A stretch of DNA of 7,566 nt from Prolixibacteraceae bacterium (GTDB taxonomy: Bacteria > Bacteroidota > Bacteroidia > Bacteroidales > Prolixibacteraceae). Position numbers and translations under genes: made by a program. Positions 1 to 6,603 of the stretch are shown here, one piece after another (the first letter of the stretch is position 1; every line of letters begins with the position of its first letter). The notes below the pieces were generated by a model. It had not been told where the DNA came from. It saw nothing but the letters and a program-made list of their open reading frames with translations, and did no database searches. The stretch lies in NCBI GenBank assembly GCA_016788685.1, contig JAEUSS010000002.1, positions 1 to 7,566 on the forward strand. The letters run 5' to 3'.

Positions 1-629
1 TGGGAGAATAAAACAAGTGAAAGAAGCACTACACCAACCATTAAAGCCGAAACAATGAGTGTTTTGATCAGGGAAAAACGCTTAAAGAAAACAGAGCCGC
101 AAAAAAGGACTGAAATTACAGAAACAAAGGTCCCGTAAAGGGCCAATTTGTCCAGAGGCTCTAATTTGTGAAACAAACCTTTGAAATGAAAATCAGGAAT
201 GGCGGAAGCATAAAACCCGATCGCCGGGTCGGAGATTATAGATGCTTTGGCAAGACGTGTTCCCAACCAGAACAAAAGCATCGCTAAGGGAATCAGTATT
301 ACAATTCGGATAACAAACTGAACCAGGAATTTTTCAAGCTTTGAACCCGGTGCCAAGAGGTAATTTCCAGTTTTGATCTGATTGGTAAACGCGGGGAATG
401 AAGTACCGATAAGCACACCGATTCCCATCGTATAAAAGATCAGCAACGGAATGTAATCGTCCTGCCGGTTGAACCCCAACCTGTTTGTTGTCATGATTAA
501 ATAAGTGAAGGCGTAAATGCCCAAACCTAGTCCAATGGCAGCAAACAGGTATATTTTCTGATTAATCAGCAAATCGTTTCGGAACAAACGGGCGAAACGT
601 CCCGGGTTGAAGTATTTATTCTGTTTCAT
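1..629 (-). CDS. ABC-2 type transporter permease, partial (3' end beyond window)
   Basis: Translating the minus strand from an ATG at 629 gives an open frame of 209 codons that runs off the left edge. The product is strongly hydrophobic, with likely membrane segments at about residues 27-45, 61-79, 104-123, 165-182 and 190-208. The N-terminal part is basic and hydrophilic (MKQNKYFNPGRFARLFRNDL), as expected for a cytoplasmic start. The stretch 'APGSKLEKFLVQFVIR' (93-108) resembles the SKLEKFL region common in ABC-2 permeases of Bacteroidota. It starts 7 nt after the stop of the ATPase gene, so the two are one operon and should form a single exporter, with this protein providing the membrane channel. 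The substrate cannot be told from the sequence. The C-terminus is missing only because the window ends. Confidence 0.85.
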   Translation of the reverse strand, partial: MKQNKYFNPGRFARLFRNDLLINQKIYLFAAIGLGLGIYAFTYLIMTTNRLGFNRQDDYIPLLIFYTMGIGVLIGTSFPAFTNQIKTGNYLLAPGSKLEKFLVQFVIRIVILIPLAMLLFWLGTRLAKASIISDPAIGFYASAIPDFHFKGLFHKLEPLDKLALYGTFVSVISVLFCGSVFFKRFSLIKTLIVSALMVGVVLLSLVLFS

Positions 630-636
630 GGCTTCT

Positions 637-1455
637 CTAATTTAAAGTGGCTTTATTCACAATGGCATTAAACAACAGTTCGATATCGATGCCCGTCTCG
701 TCCTGATCGGTTGCCGGGCAGATGATGCGGTAACCACCGGGGCACTTTTCGTGATATATCGGGTCGGCTATTCCTGAAAGGCTTGTAACTGTGCGGAATT
801 GCCATTTTTGGCTGATGTTGTTCATGTCTTCATTGAACACGATTTCGCCTTCATCGATCATCACAATTTTGTCGATGATGGTTTCAATGTCTTTCACCTG
901 GTGGGTCGAAATCAGCACCAGCTGATCTTCGGTAACCGAGCTGACCAGAATTTTCCGGAACAGACTCTTGGAAGGAATGTCGAGGCCGTTGGTGGGCTCG
1001 TCCAGAATCAATAACCGGCAATTGGTGGCCAGGGCAAAGGCTATCAGGAACTTTTTGCGCTGCCCGTGCGACAGGCGGTTGAGGTTCTTCCGCGGATCAA
1101 GTTCAAATTCGGTTAAAATCCGGGCCATTTTTTCCTGCCCGAAGTTTGGGTAAAGCGGGGCAGTAGCCTTCACATAGCACGCTATGGTTACCGCGGGGAA
1201 CGAAAATTCTTCGGGAACCATAAACACATCCGACAAAAAGTCGGGTAAACGATCGAATGGCTCAAAACCGTTGATTTCCAACTGTCCGGTTTGCGGTTTC
1301 AGCAGTCCGGCCATTAGTTTCAGCAAGGTCGATTTTCCGGCGCCGTTCTTACCGAGCAGTCCGGTTATACTTCCGTTTTCCTGATGAAACGACAAATCGG
1401 CGAACAGCGCCTGTTGTTTTTTGTAGTGAAAGGTTAGTTGTTTAATGGCAATCAT
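637..1455 (-). CDS. ABC transporter ATP-binding protein
   Basis: A 272-aa nucleotide-binding subunit of an ABC exporter that powers the adjacent permease by ATP hydrolysis at the inner membrane. Visible motifs are Walker A GKNGAGKST (35-43), signature LSHGQ (128-132), Walker B LLILDEP (148-154), D-loop GLD (157-159) and H-loop STH with H185. The usual Q-loop glutamine is not seen; the region reads MVPEEF (79-84). About 70 residues after the H-loop form a C-terminal extension of unclear role. The frame stays open upstream to a GTG at 1491, but the ATG at 1455 is preferred because it begins directly with the family's N-terminal strand (MIAIKQLTF) and leaves the palindrome at 1467-1494 upstream of the gene. 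The arrangement resembles YtrB/EcsA-type exporter operons. Substrate unknown. Confidence 0.92.
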   Translation of the reverse strand: MIAIKQLTFHYKKQQALFADLSFHQENGSITGLLGKNGAGKSTLLKLMAGLLKPQTGQLEINGFEPFDRLPDFLSDVFMVPEEFSFPAVTIACYVKATAPLYPNFGQEKMARILTEFELDPRKNLNRLSHGQRKKFLIAFALATNCRLLILDEPTNGLDIPSKSLFRKILVSSVTEDQLVLISTHQVKDIETIIDKIVMIDEGEIVFNEDMNNISQKWQFRTVTSLSGIADPIYHEKCPGGYRIICPATDQDETGIDIELLFNAIVNKATLN

Positions 1456-1466
1456 GGCATAGATAA

Positions 1467-1494
1467 TTAGTGTCCTATTAAAGTATGACACAAA
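1467..1494. promoter_or_regulatory. Imperfect palindrome, candidate repressor operator of the ABC operon
   Basis: A 28-bp inverted repeat centred between 1480 and 1481, in which 10 of 14 symmetric base pairs match. The outer core is GTGTC (1470-1474) and GACAC (1487-1491). It lies 11 nt upstream of the ATPase ATG at 1455, where it could overlap the transcription start. Small ABC exporters of this type are often controlled by a GntR/YtrA-type repressor binding such a site. That link is inference, since no regulator gene is in the window. Confidence 0.5.
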
Positions 1495-1571
1495 TGAAAA
1501 TAGATTTTATTGAATTACCAAATGTTTGGAGAAAAAATATTTAGGGAAATTACAAAACCATCAAAATGCCA

Positions 1572-1599
1572 TTGCAAATCAAATAAGCTGCTAATTTTG
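1572..1599 (+). promoter_or_regulatory. Bacteroidota-type promoter for the sulfatase-family gene
   Basis: TAATTTTG at 1592-1599 matches the TAnnTTTG -7 consensus of Bacteroidota exactly. A TTG at 1572-1574 lies 17 nt upstream and can serve as the -33 element. Transcription would start near 1605, leaving a leader of under 20 nt before the ATG at 1623. No Shine-Dalgarno sequence is visible, which is usual in this phylum. Confidence 0.6.
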
Positions 1600-1622
1600 C
1601 AAGCCAAATTCCGAATGTAGCT

Positions 1623-3566
1623 ATGTTAAAATTCCGGTTCGACACAAAAAAATACGAAGTCAACGAATACCTGGTTTTGCTGTACCGATTTGCAATCCTG
1701 ATGGTTTTCTATTCGTTTTGCCGCCTGCTGTTTTATCTGTTCAACACAGCTTCATTTCCTAAAGTCACATTTGCATCCTTCTTCACCATCCTGAAAGGAG
1801 GTTTGATGTTCGATGTCAGCGCATTACTTTATCTGAATGCGGTTTACATTTTGCTCTTCCTGCTTCCCTTCAGGTTTAAGTTCCGGAACGGCTACCAGCA
1901 AAGTCTGAAGTGGCTGTTTATGCTTATCAACGGCGTGGGCTTAAGTTTCAACCTGATTGACATGGTTTATTACCGGTACATCCTGAAACGCACTACTGCC
2001 AGTGTTTTTGATATTGCCGCTTACGATGCCGGTAACACCAATCTTATCCTGCGTTTTTTTTACGATTTCTGGTTTATCCCCGTCATATTGATCGTTCTGC
2101 TCGTTTTGCTTTCTGTTTTGTATTCAATCCTGAAGCCCATGCCTTTCCGTTTCAGGCATCCGTTTGCTTACTTTCTGTCGGGCATACCGGTTATCCTTAT
2201 TGTCCTTGCGCTTTCGGTTGTTGGTATGCGTGGAGGCTGGAGGCACAGTACACGGCCCATTAACATGAACAATGCCGGGGCTTTCGTTAATGCTCCGGAA
2301 GAAATGGCGCTGGTGCAAAACACTCCTTTCTGTATTCTCCGGACGTGGGGAAAGAAAGCGTTTACCCCGAAACATTTTTTTGCTTCGGAAGAAGAACTGG
2401 AACGGATTTATACACCGGTTCATGTGCCGGATAGTGTTGGTCCGGCCCGGAAAGAAAATGTGGTGGTTATCATTCTCGAAAGTTTCAGCCGCGCCTTTGT
2501 TGGTTCGCTTAACCCGCAACTGCAAGATCCGCGCGACCGCAGTTATACGCCTTTCCTGGATTCGCTCATCAGCGAAAGCCTGGTATTCCCGAATGCTTTT
2601 GCCAATGGCCGCAAATCGATTGACGCTATTCCGTCGGTAACGGCAAGTATTCCGGCATTGGTGTTGCCTTATGTGATTTCCGAACGATCGGGAAACACCA
2701 TCAACAGTCTGGCCAGTTTGCTCACCGGTCAGGGCTATCAGTCGGCCTTTTATCATGGAGCGCCCAACGGTTCTATGGGATTTGATGCATTTATTAAAAT
2801 TGCCGGGTTCCAGAATTATTACGGCCTGAACGAATTCGGTAACGAAGCCGATTTCGACGGCATCTGGGGTGTTTGGGACGAACCTTTCTTTCAGTATTTT
2901 GCTCAAGGAATGAGCAACATGCAAGAGCCGTTTGTAACCACGCTTTTTTCGGTTTCATCGCATCACCCGTACGAAGTTCCGGCGAAGTACAAGGGCAAAT
3001 TTCCGGAAGGAAGAATTCCCCTCAACAAATGCATCCGCTACACCGATTACGCGCTGCAAAAGTTCTTTGACTCGGCCCGCAGGATGCCCTGGTTTAAAAA
3101 CACCTTGTTTGTGATTACCGCCGATCATGCTGTCGATTCGGATATTCCGGAATATTACACTTCGGTTAACCGTTTTGCAGTTCCGATGTTGTTTTACAAG
3201 GCCGACGGAAGTTTAAAAGGGGTGGATAACGGACTGGCCCAGCAAATAGACATTATGCCTTCGGTGCTTGGTTACCTGAATTATCCGCATCCGTATGTAG
3301 CTTTTGGGAATAATTTGTTTGATCCGTCTGCCAAACGTTTTGCAATCAACTACCTGGAAGAATCGTACCAGTTTTTAAGCGGCGATTATGTGCTTTATAT
3401 GACTGACGATAAACTTAACGCTATTTACAACCGGACAAAAGATCCGGAACTGCGGAACAATTTACTTGGAACTATTGATCTGGCGGAAGAGCAGCAGTTA
3501 CAAAAGGCAATTATTCAGCAGTTCAACAACCGGATGGCCGAAAACCGGCTGGTGGTGGGAAAATAG
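1623..3566 (+). CDS. LtaS/MdoB-type sulfatase-fold transferase (phosphoglycerol or phosphoethanolamine transferase-like)
   Basis: A 647-aa inner-membrane protein with an N-terminal block of about five membrane segments (roughly 17-40, 57-82, 95-117, 148-170, 182-201) and a C-terminal alkaline-phosphatase/sulfatase-fold domain from about 278 to 570, expected on the periplasmic side. Visible motifs are NVVVIILESF with E286 as metal ligand, 'NGRKSIDAIPS' (328-338) around the position of the catalytic Thr/Ser, SSHHPY (445-450), and TADH (499-502) with D501 and H502 as metal ligands. Length and topology match LtaS, which moves glycerol phosphate from phosphatidylglycerol, and OpgB/MdoB, which modifies periplasmic glucans. 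Bacteroidota lack lipoteichoic acid, so the acceptor is unknown. Threonine is the LtaS nucleophile; here serine 332 is the best candidate. It is divergent from the ABC operon and appears monocistronic. Confidence 0.85.
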   Translation: MLKFRFDTKKYEVNEYLVLLYRFAILMVFYSFCRLLFYLFNTASFPKVTFASFFTILKGGLMFDVSALLYLNAVYILLFLLPFRFKFRNGYQQSLKWLFMLINGVGLSFNLIDMVYYRYILKRTTASVFDIAAYDAGNTNLILRFFYDFWFIPVILIVLLVLLSVLYSILKPMPFRFRHPFAYFLSGIPVILIVLALSVVGMRGGWRHSTRPINMNNAGAFVNAPEEMALVQNTPFCILRTWGKKAFTPKHFFASEEELERIYTPVHVPDSVGPARKENVVVIILESFSRAFVGSLNPQLQDPRDRSYTPFLDSLISESLVFPNAFANGRKSIDAIPSVTASIPALVLPYVISERSGNTINSLASLLTGQGYQSAFYHGAPNGSMGFDAFIKIAGFQNYYGLNEFGNEADFDGIWGVWDEPFFQYFAQGMSNMQEPFVTTLFSVSSHHPYEVPAKYKGKFPEGRIPLNKCIRYTDYALQKFFDSARRMPWFKNTLFVITADHAVDSDIPEYYTSVNRFAVPMLFYKADGSLKGVDNGLAQQIDIMPSVLGYLNYPHPYVAFGNNLFDPSAKRFAINYLEESYQFLSGDYVLYMTDDKLNAIYNRTKDPELRNNLLGTIDLAEEQQLQKAIIQQFNNRMAENRLVVGK

Positions 3567-3612
3567 CAGGCAACCTCAGAAAACAACCGCATCAGGGAGT
3601 GTTACGAGTCGC

Positions 3613-3658
3613 GTGATACTTGTCAGGAGTTAAAAAGTACAGTAAACACAAGTCTCAC
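3613..3658. repeat. Long-loop inverted repeat between convergent genes
   Basis: GTGATACTTGT (3613-3623) and ACAAGTCTCAC (3648-3658) are inverted copies with 10 of 11 bases pairing across a 24-nt loop. It sits between the two convergent stops. There is no T-tract, so it is not a canonical intrinsic terminator. It may be a weak bidirectional transcript-end structure or chance. Confidence 0.35.
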
Positions 3659-3682
3659 AACACGAAACCCGAAACGCGCAAC
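3641..3682. repeat. Degenerate 7-nt tandem repeat (about six units)
   Basis: Read in steps of seven from 3641, the plus strand gives AGTAAAC, ACAAGTC, TCACAAC, ACGAAAC, CCGAAAC, GCGCAAC. Five of the six units end in AAC, and the central pair differs only in its first base. The run ends 4 nt before the stop codon of the oxidoreductase gene. It is too degenerate to be a typical variable repeat and looks like a decayed intergenic spacer element. Confidence 0.45.
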
Positions 3683-3686
3683 TGTT

Positions 3687-5174
3687 CTATATCTGTTCCC
3701 AGCCATCGCGGTAATTGTGCCTGATCCATTCTTCAGCCGAAGCCAGCGCCGGAACCGTGTCGTATTTAGTATCAAATTTCGGGTCGCCGTTTACCACCTC
3801 AAATTTGTTGGAAGTTACCACGCGTATTTTTTCTGATTGCCCGATATTGGTAAACTGCATATTTTTGCCGTCCCACAAGAGGCGTTTCTTCAAATCCTGA
3901 AGGCGCACGGCCAGAACGCCCATAACTACCATTTCGTTGAGCGGCCCCGCATAACTGAAGTTCGAGCTGGCCTCAACGCGGTTGTCTTTATTTTCTTTGG
4001 CGGCACGTATCCAATCCTGCTCGTGTCCGTTTGTGTCGGCATTCAGTATCCGGCGTATGGTTTTGGCTGGTTCATTAAAATGAGCCATTTCAGATGTAGG
4101 CAGCAGTGTAGGGTCAGAGCCATAACATCCGCACATGATTTTTCCTTTTGTTCCGTGAAAAATAACACCGCCGTTCCAGTCGCCCATCGGTTCGCCGTCT
4201 TTCAGTTCCTCCGGACGATCGGGCAACAACCCGCCGTCGTACCAGGTTACTTTTACTTCGGGCATGGCTACTTTCTGAAGGTTGTCGCGACGCGGAAACC
4301 AGTAAGTTACCTTTTCGGCATTGGGAGCCGATTCGTTATTGATCAGGGTTGAACTGCCTTCAACGGCAGTGGGGTATTGCAGCATCAGGGCTTTAAAAAC
4401 CGGGTCGAGAATGTGGCAGGCCATATCGCCCAGAGCACCGGTCCCGAAATCCCACCAGCCGCGCCAGTTCCAGGGAGTGTACACTTCGTGGTACGGACGG
4501 AATTTTGCCGGTCCGATAAAAAGATCCCAGTTCAGCGTGGTCGGAATCCTCATTTTATCGGTTGGGCGTTCCAGTCCCTGCGGCCATATCGGGCGGTTGG
4601 TCCAGGCATCAACCGAAGTAATTTCGCCGATTGTTCCGGCCCAGATCCATTCGCAGATTCTCCGGATTCCTTCTCCTGAATTGCCCTGATTTCCCATTTG
4701 GGTGGCGACACCGTACCGAAGAGCGGTTTCGGTCATGATCCGGGATTCGAAAACCGAGTGGGTCAGCGGTTTCTGGAGGTAAACATGTAAGCCGGCTTTC
4801 ATGGCCATCAGAGCGGGCAGCGCGTGTGAATGGTCGGGTGTTGCAATCATCACGGCATCAATGTCTTTTCGCTTATCGAACATTTCACGGTAATCCTGGT
4901 ATTTGGGGGCATTGGGCCATTTCCGGAAAGCGTTCCGTCCGGCATATTTCCAATCCACGTCACACAAGGCAACGATGTTCTCGGTATCCATATTCGACAG
5001 GTTGTTGAACCCCATTCCGCCAACGCCTATTCCGGCAATATTGAGTTTGTCGCTGGGAGCCTTGTGCCCCAGTCCGGCAATAACGTTTGAAGGTAAAATG
5101 GTTGCCGCAGTGGCAGCTATTGTTGCTGTTCCAAGAAAATGCCGGCGGCTGATGTTCGAACGAGTGTTTTTCAT
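3687..5174 (-). CDS. Tat-exported Gfo/Idh/MocA family oxidoreductase
   Basis: A 495-aa NAD(P)-dependent dehydrogenase-fold protein, probably acting on a sugar, sugar acid or cyclitol in the periplasm. The N-terminus carries a twin-arginine signal: S9-R-R-H-F-L-G15, then an Ala/Thr-rich hydrophobic stretch and a likely cleavage near VIA (31-33). The Rossmann fold begins with 'LNIAGIGVGGMG' (44-55), followed by CDVD (71-74), ATPDHSH (111-117) and LQKP (133-136), where most of the family has EKP. The C-terminal domain contains WWDFGTGALGDMACHILDP (240-258), with H254 at the usual catalytic histidine region. Tat export fits a protein that folds with its nicotinamide cofactor in the cytoplasm. Many Bacteroidota encode numerous paralogues of this type, often in polysaccharide or inositol use, but no such partner genes are next to it, so the substrate is open. 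Start chosen at the ATG giving the complete Tat signal. Confidence 0.9.
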   Translation of the reverse strand: MKNTRSNISRRHFLGTATIAATAATILPSNVIAGLGHKAPSDKLNIAGIGVGGMGFNNLSNMDTENIVALCDVDWKYAGRNAFRKWPNAPKYQDYREMFDKRKDIDAVMIATPDHSHALPALMAMKAGLHVYLQKPLTHSVFESRIMTETALRYGVATQMGNQGNSGEGIRRICEWIWAGTIGEITSVDAWTNRPIWPQGLERPTDKMRIPTTLNWDLFIGPAKFRPYHEVYTPWNWRGWWDFGTGALGDMACHILDPVFKALMLQYPTAVEGSSTLINNESAPNAEKVTYWFPRRDNLQKVAMPEVKVTWYDGGLLPDRPEELKDGEPMGDWNGGVIFHGTKGKIMCGCYGSDPTLLPTSEMAHFNEPAKTIRRILNADTNGHEQDWIRAAKENKDNRVEASSNFSYAGPLNEMVVMGVLAVRLQDLKKRLLWDGKNMQFTNIGQSEKIRVVTSNKFEVVNGDPKFDTKYDTVPALASAEEWIRHNYRDGWEQI

Positions 5175-5260
5175 GGTATACGGTTCAAAAAAAAGATTCT
5201 CTGATTCGGTGAAAATAGGTATTCCGATTTAAATTCTGAAATGAAAAAGACGAACAGCTG

Positions 5261-5290
5261 CTTATTTTAGGCGATGACCACTTATTTTAG
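5261..5290. repeat. 10-bp direct repeat at 20-bp spacing in the divergent intergenic region
   Basis: CTTATTTTAG occurs at 5261-5270 and again at 5281-5290, both copies identical, with start-to-start spacing of 20 bp, about two helical turns. They lie between the oxidoreductase start (5174) and the promoter of the TM2 gene, about 20 nt upstream of its -33 element. Phasing on one DNA face is what a regulator binding two sites would need, but A+T richness makes chance possible. Confidence 0.4.
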
Positions 5291-5309
5291 AAAAAACAAA
5301 GGAAATGAC

Positions 5310-5339
5310 TTGACATAAACAGAAATTGGAGTATATTCG
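5310..5339 (+). promoter_or_regulatory. Promoter of the TM2-domain gene
   Basis: TTGACA begins at 5310 and TATATTCG lies at 5332-5339, 19 nt after the TTG. The latter differs from the Bacteroidota TAnnTTTG element at one base. Transcription would begin near 5345, giving a leader of about 40 nt before the ATG at 5388. That leader contains the perfect AT palindrome ATTTTAAAAT (5371-5380) just before the start, of unknown meaning. Confidence 0.55.
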
Positions 5340-5387
5340 TTAAATAGAATACAACCAAACAAAGTCCAATATTTTAAAATCACATCG

Positions 5388-5810
5388 ATGATGAGAAAGT
5401 TATTTTTAGTTTTTGTGCTGTTTGCAGGCGTTTTTGCCGCAAATCAGGCCGTCGCATCTACTTATTCGGTAAACGAGCAGGCAGTCGATCAACTTTTCGA
5501 AAATGCCATTGAAACAAGTATGATTTCGCTCAGCGCAACCGAAGCTAACTCTTTGGCACCAACTGTTGCAACAGCTTTTATGCCTTCTAAAGAAAAAAGC
5601 GCCGTTGCTGCTATTCTTCTTGATTTCTTTCTTGGAGGATTGGGAGTTCATCGTTTCTATCTGGGAACAAAACCTTTGACCGGTATTGGGTATATTTTAA
5701 CCTGTGGCGGTATTTTCGGTATCGTTCCGTTGGTTGACTTGATCGTACTGATTATTGATAATGATGACATCAGTCAGTACATCGATAATCCGAAATTCTT
5801 TATGTGGTAG
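5388..5810 (+). CDS. TM2 domain-containing protein with signal peptide
   Basis: A 140-aa protein. Residues 1-23 form a signal peptide (MRKLFLVFVLFAGVFA core, cleavage likely after AVA at 21-23). A polar, weakly helical linker of about 45 residues follows. Residues 68-123 match the TM2 domain: a Lys-rich entry (KEKSA), first membrane helix about 71-87 ending in GGLGVHRFYLG (83-93), then a second helix about 98-123 with an acidic residue in PLVDLIVLI. The short tail reads IDNDDISQYIDNP. TM2 proteins are small two-helix membrane proteins of unclear biochemical role, and many bacterial ones lack a signal peptide. Two ATG codons stand in tandem (5388 and 5391); either could be used. The gene heads the plus-strand cluster and has its own promoter, and a strong hairpin follows it. 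Confidence 0.88.
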   Translation: MMRKLFLVFVLFAGVFAANQAVASTYSVNEQAVDQLFENAIETSMISLSATEANSLAPTVATAFMPSKEKSAVAAILLDFFLGGLGVHRFYLGTKPLTGIGYILTCGGIFGIVPLVDLIVLIIDNDDISQYIDNPKFFMW

Positions 5811-5833
5811 TTTAATTAGAAATAATTAAAATA

Positions 5834-5871
5834 AAAGGTGTCTGTTTGTACGAGCAGACACCTTTGTTTTA
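5834..5871 (+). terminator. Strong hairpin, intrinsic terminator or attenuator
   Basis: AAAGGTGTCTG (5834-5844) and CAGACACCTTT (5855-5865) form a perfect 11-bp stem with a 10-nt loop, followed by GTTTTA. An A-rich run precedes it, so it could also act on the other strand. It lies 23 nt after the TM2 stop and only 12 nt before the ATG of the next gene, so there is no room for a promoter between hairpin and start. Full termination here would silence the three genes behind it unless transcription reads through, suggesting partial termination that sets a higher level for the TM2 gene. Confidence 0.75.
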
Positions 5872-5877
5872 TAGGAC

Positions 5878-6603
5878 ATGGAAGCAATATTAAAAAAAAT
5901 CTTTATTACGCTGGGGATTGCCGTTATGTGCGTTTCGCTGAAAGCGCAGCAGGGAAATTATATTTCACTGAAACAACATACCGAGATTCTCGAAAATAAG
6001 AAGAAAATATCCACCGACATTGATTTGTATCTGGACAACAACAAACAAATAATCACTAAATATTACCATTCCGGCCAGGATTTCATCATGGTGGTGAATA
6101 ATTTGGGCGAAATAAAGAATTATTACCCTGCGACCAATGAAGTAGATTACAAGCAGGTAAGTGAATTGTCGTCGAAACGAAACCTTATTTATTATTTTAC
6201 CAATAATCAAACCGATCATCTGGGGCTGGCTGATGACGGATTTAGCCTGAACTCCAATGCGTACGAAAATCAGTACTACGTAACTTTTTGGAAGGCTCCG
6301 TCCATATTAAAAGGAATTGAAACCGTTAAAATGGTTTTTGAGAACGGACTGCCTGTTTATTCAGAATACCTGGCTAACAAGAAAAAAGTAATGAAGAAAA
6401 CTTATTATACCAGTTATAAGGATTTTACTCAATTCAGGCTGCCCATGAAAATTATTGAGATTAGTTACCTACCTTCCGGCGACTCAATTGTCAACCGGAC
6501 CGTATTCTCAAATATAAAGATATCGTCAACCGCAAATGATCAGTATTTCAACTTTAAAATTCCGGACAATGCAAAGCCTTACGGCTCCAGTAAGAATAAT
6601 TAG
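5878..6603 (+). CDS. LolA-like periplasmic protein (lipoprotein-carrier fold, tentative)
   Basis: A 241-aa exported protein. Residues 1-24 look like a signal peptide (Lys6-Lys7, hydrophobic FITLGIAVMCVSL, cleavage near KAQ). An in-frame TAG at 5872-5874 fixes ATG 5878 as the only workable start. The mature part is rich in alternating beta strands with features seen in LolA/LolB-like proteins: IDLYLDNNKQIITKYY (48-63), GEIKNYYPATN (77-87), a hydrophobic strand YYVTFWKAP (133-141), IETVKMVFENGLPVYSEY (147-164), LPMKIIEISYLPSGDS (188-203) and a terminal YFNFKIPDNAKPY (223-235). LolA ferries lipoproteins across the periplasm; the same fold also binds other lipids. This match is by pattern only. 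Its 3' end overlaps the YidD-like gene by 35 nt, which implies coupled expression. Confidence 0.6.
   Translation: MEAILKKIFITLGIAVMCVSLKAQQGNYISLKQHTEILENKKKISTDIDLYLDNNKQIITKYYHSGQDFIMVVNNLGEIKNYYPATNEVDYKQVSELSSKRNLIYYFTNNQTDHLGLADDGFSLNSNAYENQYYVTFWKAPSILKGIETVKMVFENGLPVYSEYLANKKKVMKKTYYTSYKDFTQFRLPMKIIEISYLPSGDSIVNRTVFSNIKISSTANDQYFNFKIPDNAKPYGSSKNN

Noticed and set aside
1456..1491. N-terminal extension of the ABC ATPase to a GTG at 1491
   Set aside because: The 12 extra residues precede the normal family start and would place coding sequence across the palindrome; ATG 1455 fits better.
1615..1620. ATG-TAG start-stop pair 2 nt before the sulfatase-family start
   Set aside because: A minimal upstream start-stop could affect initiation, but one 6-nt match is expected by chance and nothing else supports it.
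2124..2924. 266-aa minus-strand open frame opposite the sulfatase-family gene
   Set aside because: It lies fully inside a gene with clear conserved motifs, is rich in Arg, His and Asn with no recognisable domain, and is a shadow of that gene.
3613..3658. Inverted repeat as a true intrinsic terminator
   Set aside because: The 24-nt loop, moderate A+T-rich stem and lack of a T-tract on either strand make it a poor terminator; kept only as a repeat.
3837..4352. 171-aa plus-strand open frame opposite the oxidoreductase
   Set aside because: The opposite strand encodes a well-supported family protein, and this frame has no domain or plausible start signal.
5406..5651. 81-aa minus-strand open frame opposite the TM2 gene
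   Set aside because: Cys- and Asn-rich shadow of the TM2 coding frame with no recognisable features.
6536..6568. Upstream ATG for the YidD-like gene
   Set aside because: It would add 11 residues ahead of the signal peptide and a longer overlap with the preceding gene; ATG 6569 gives a normal signal peptide.
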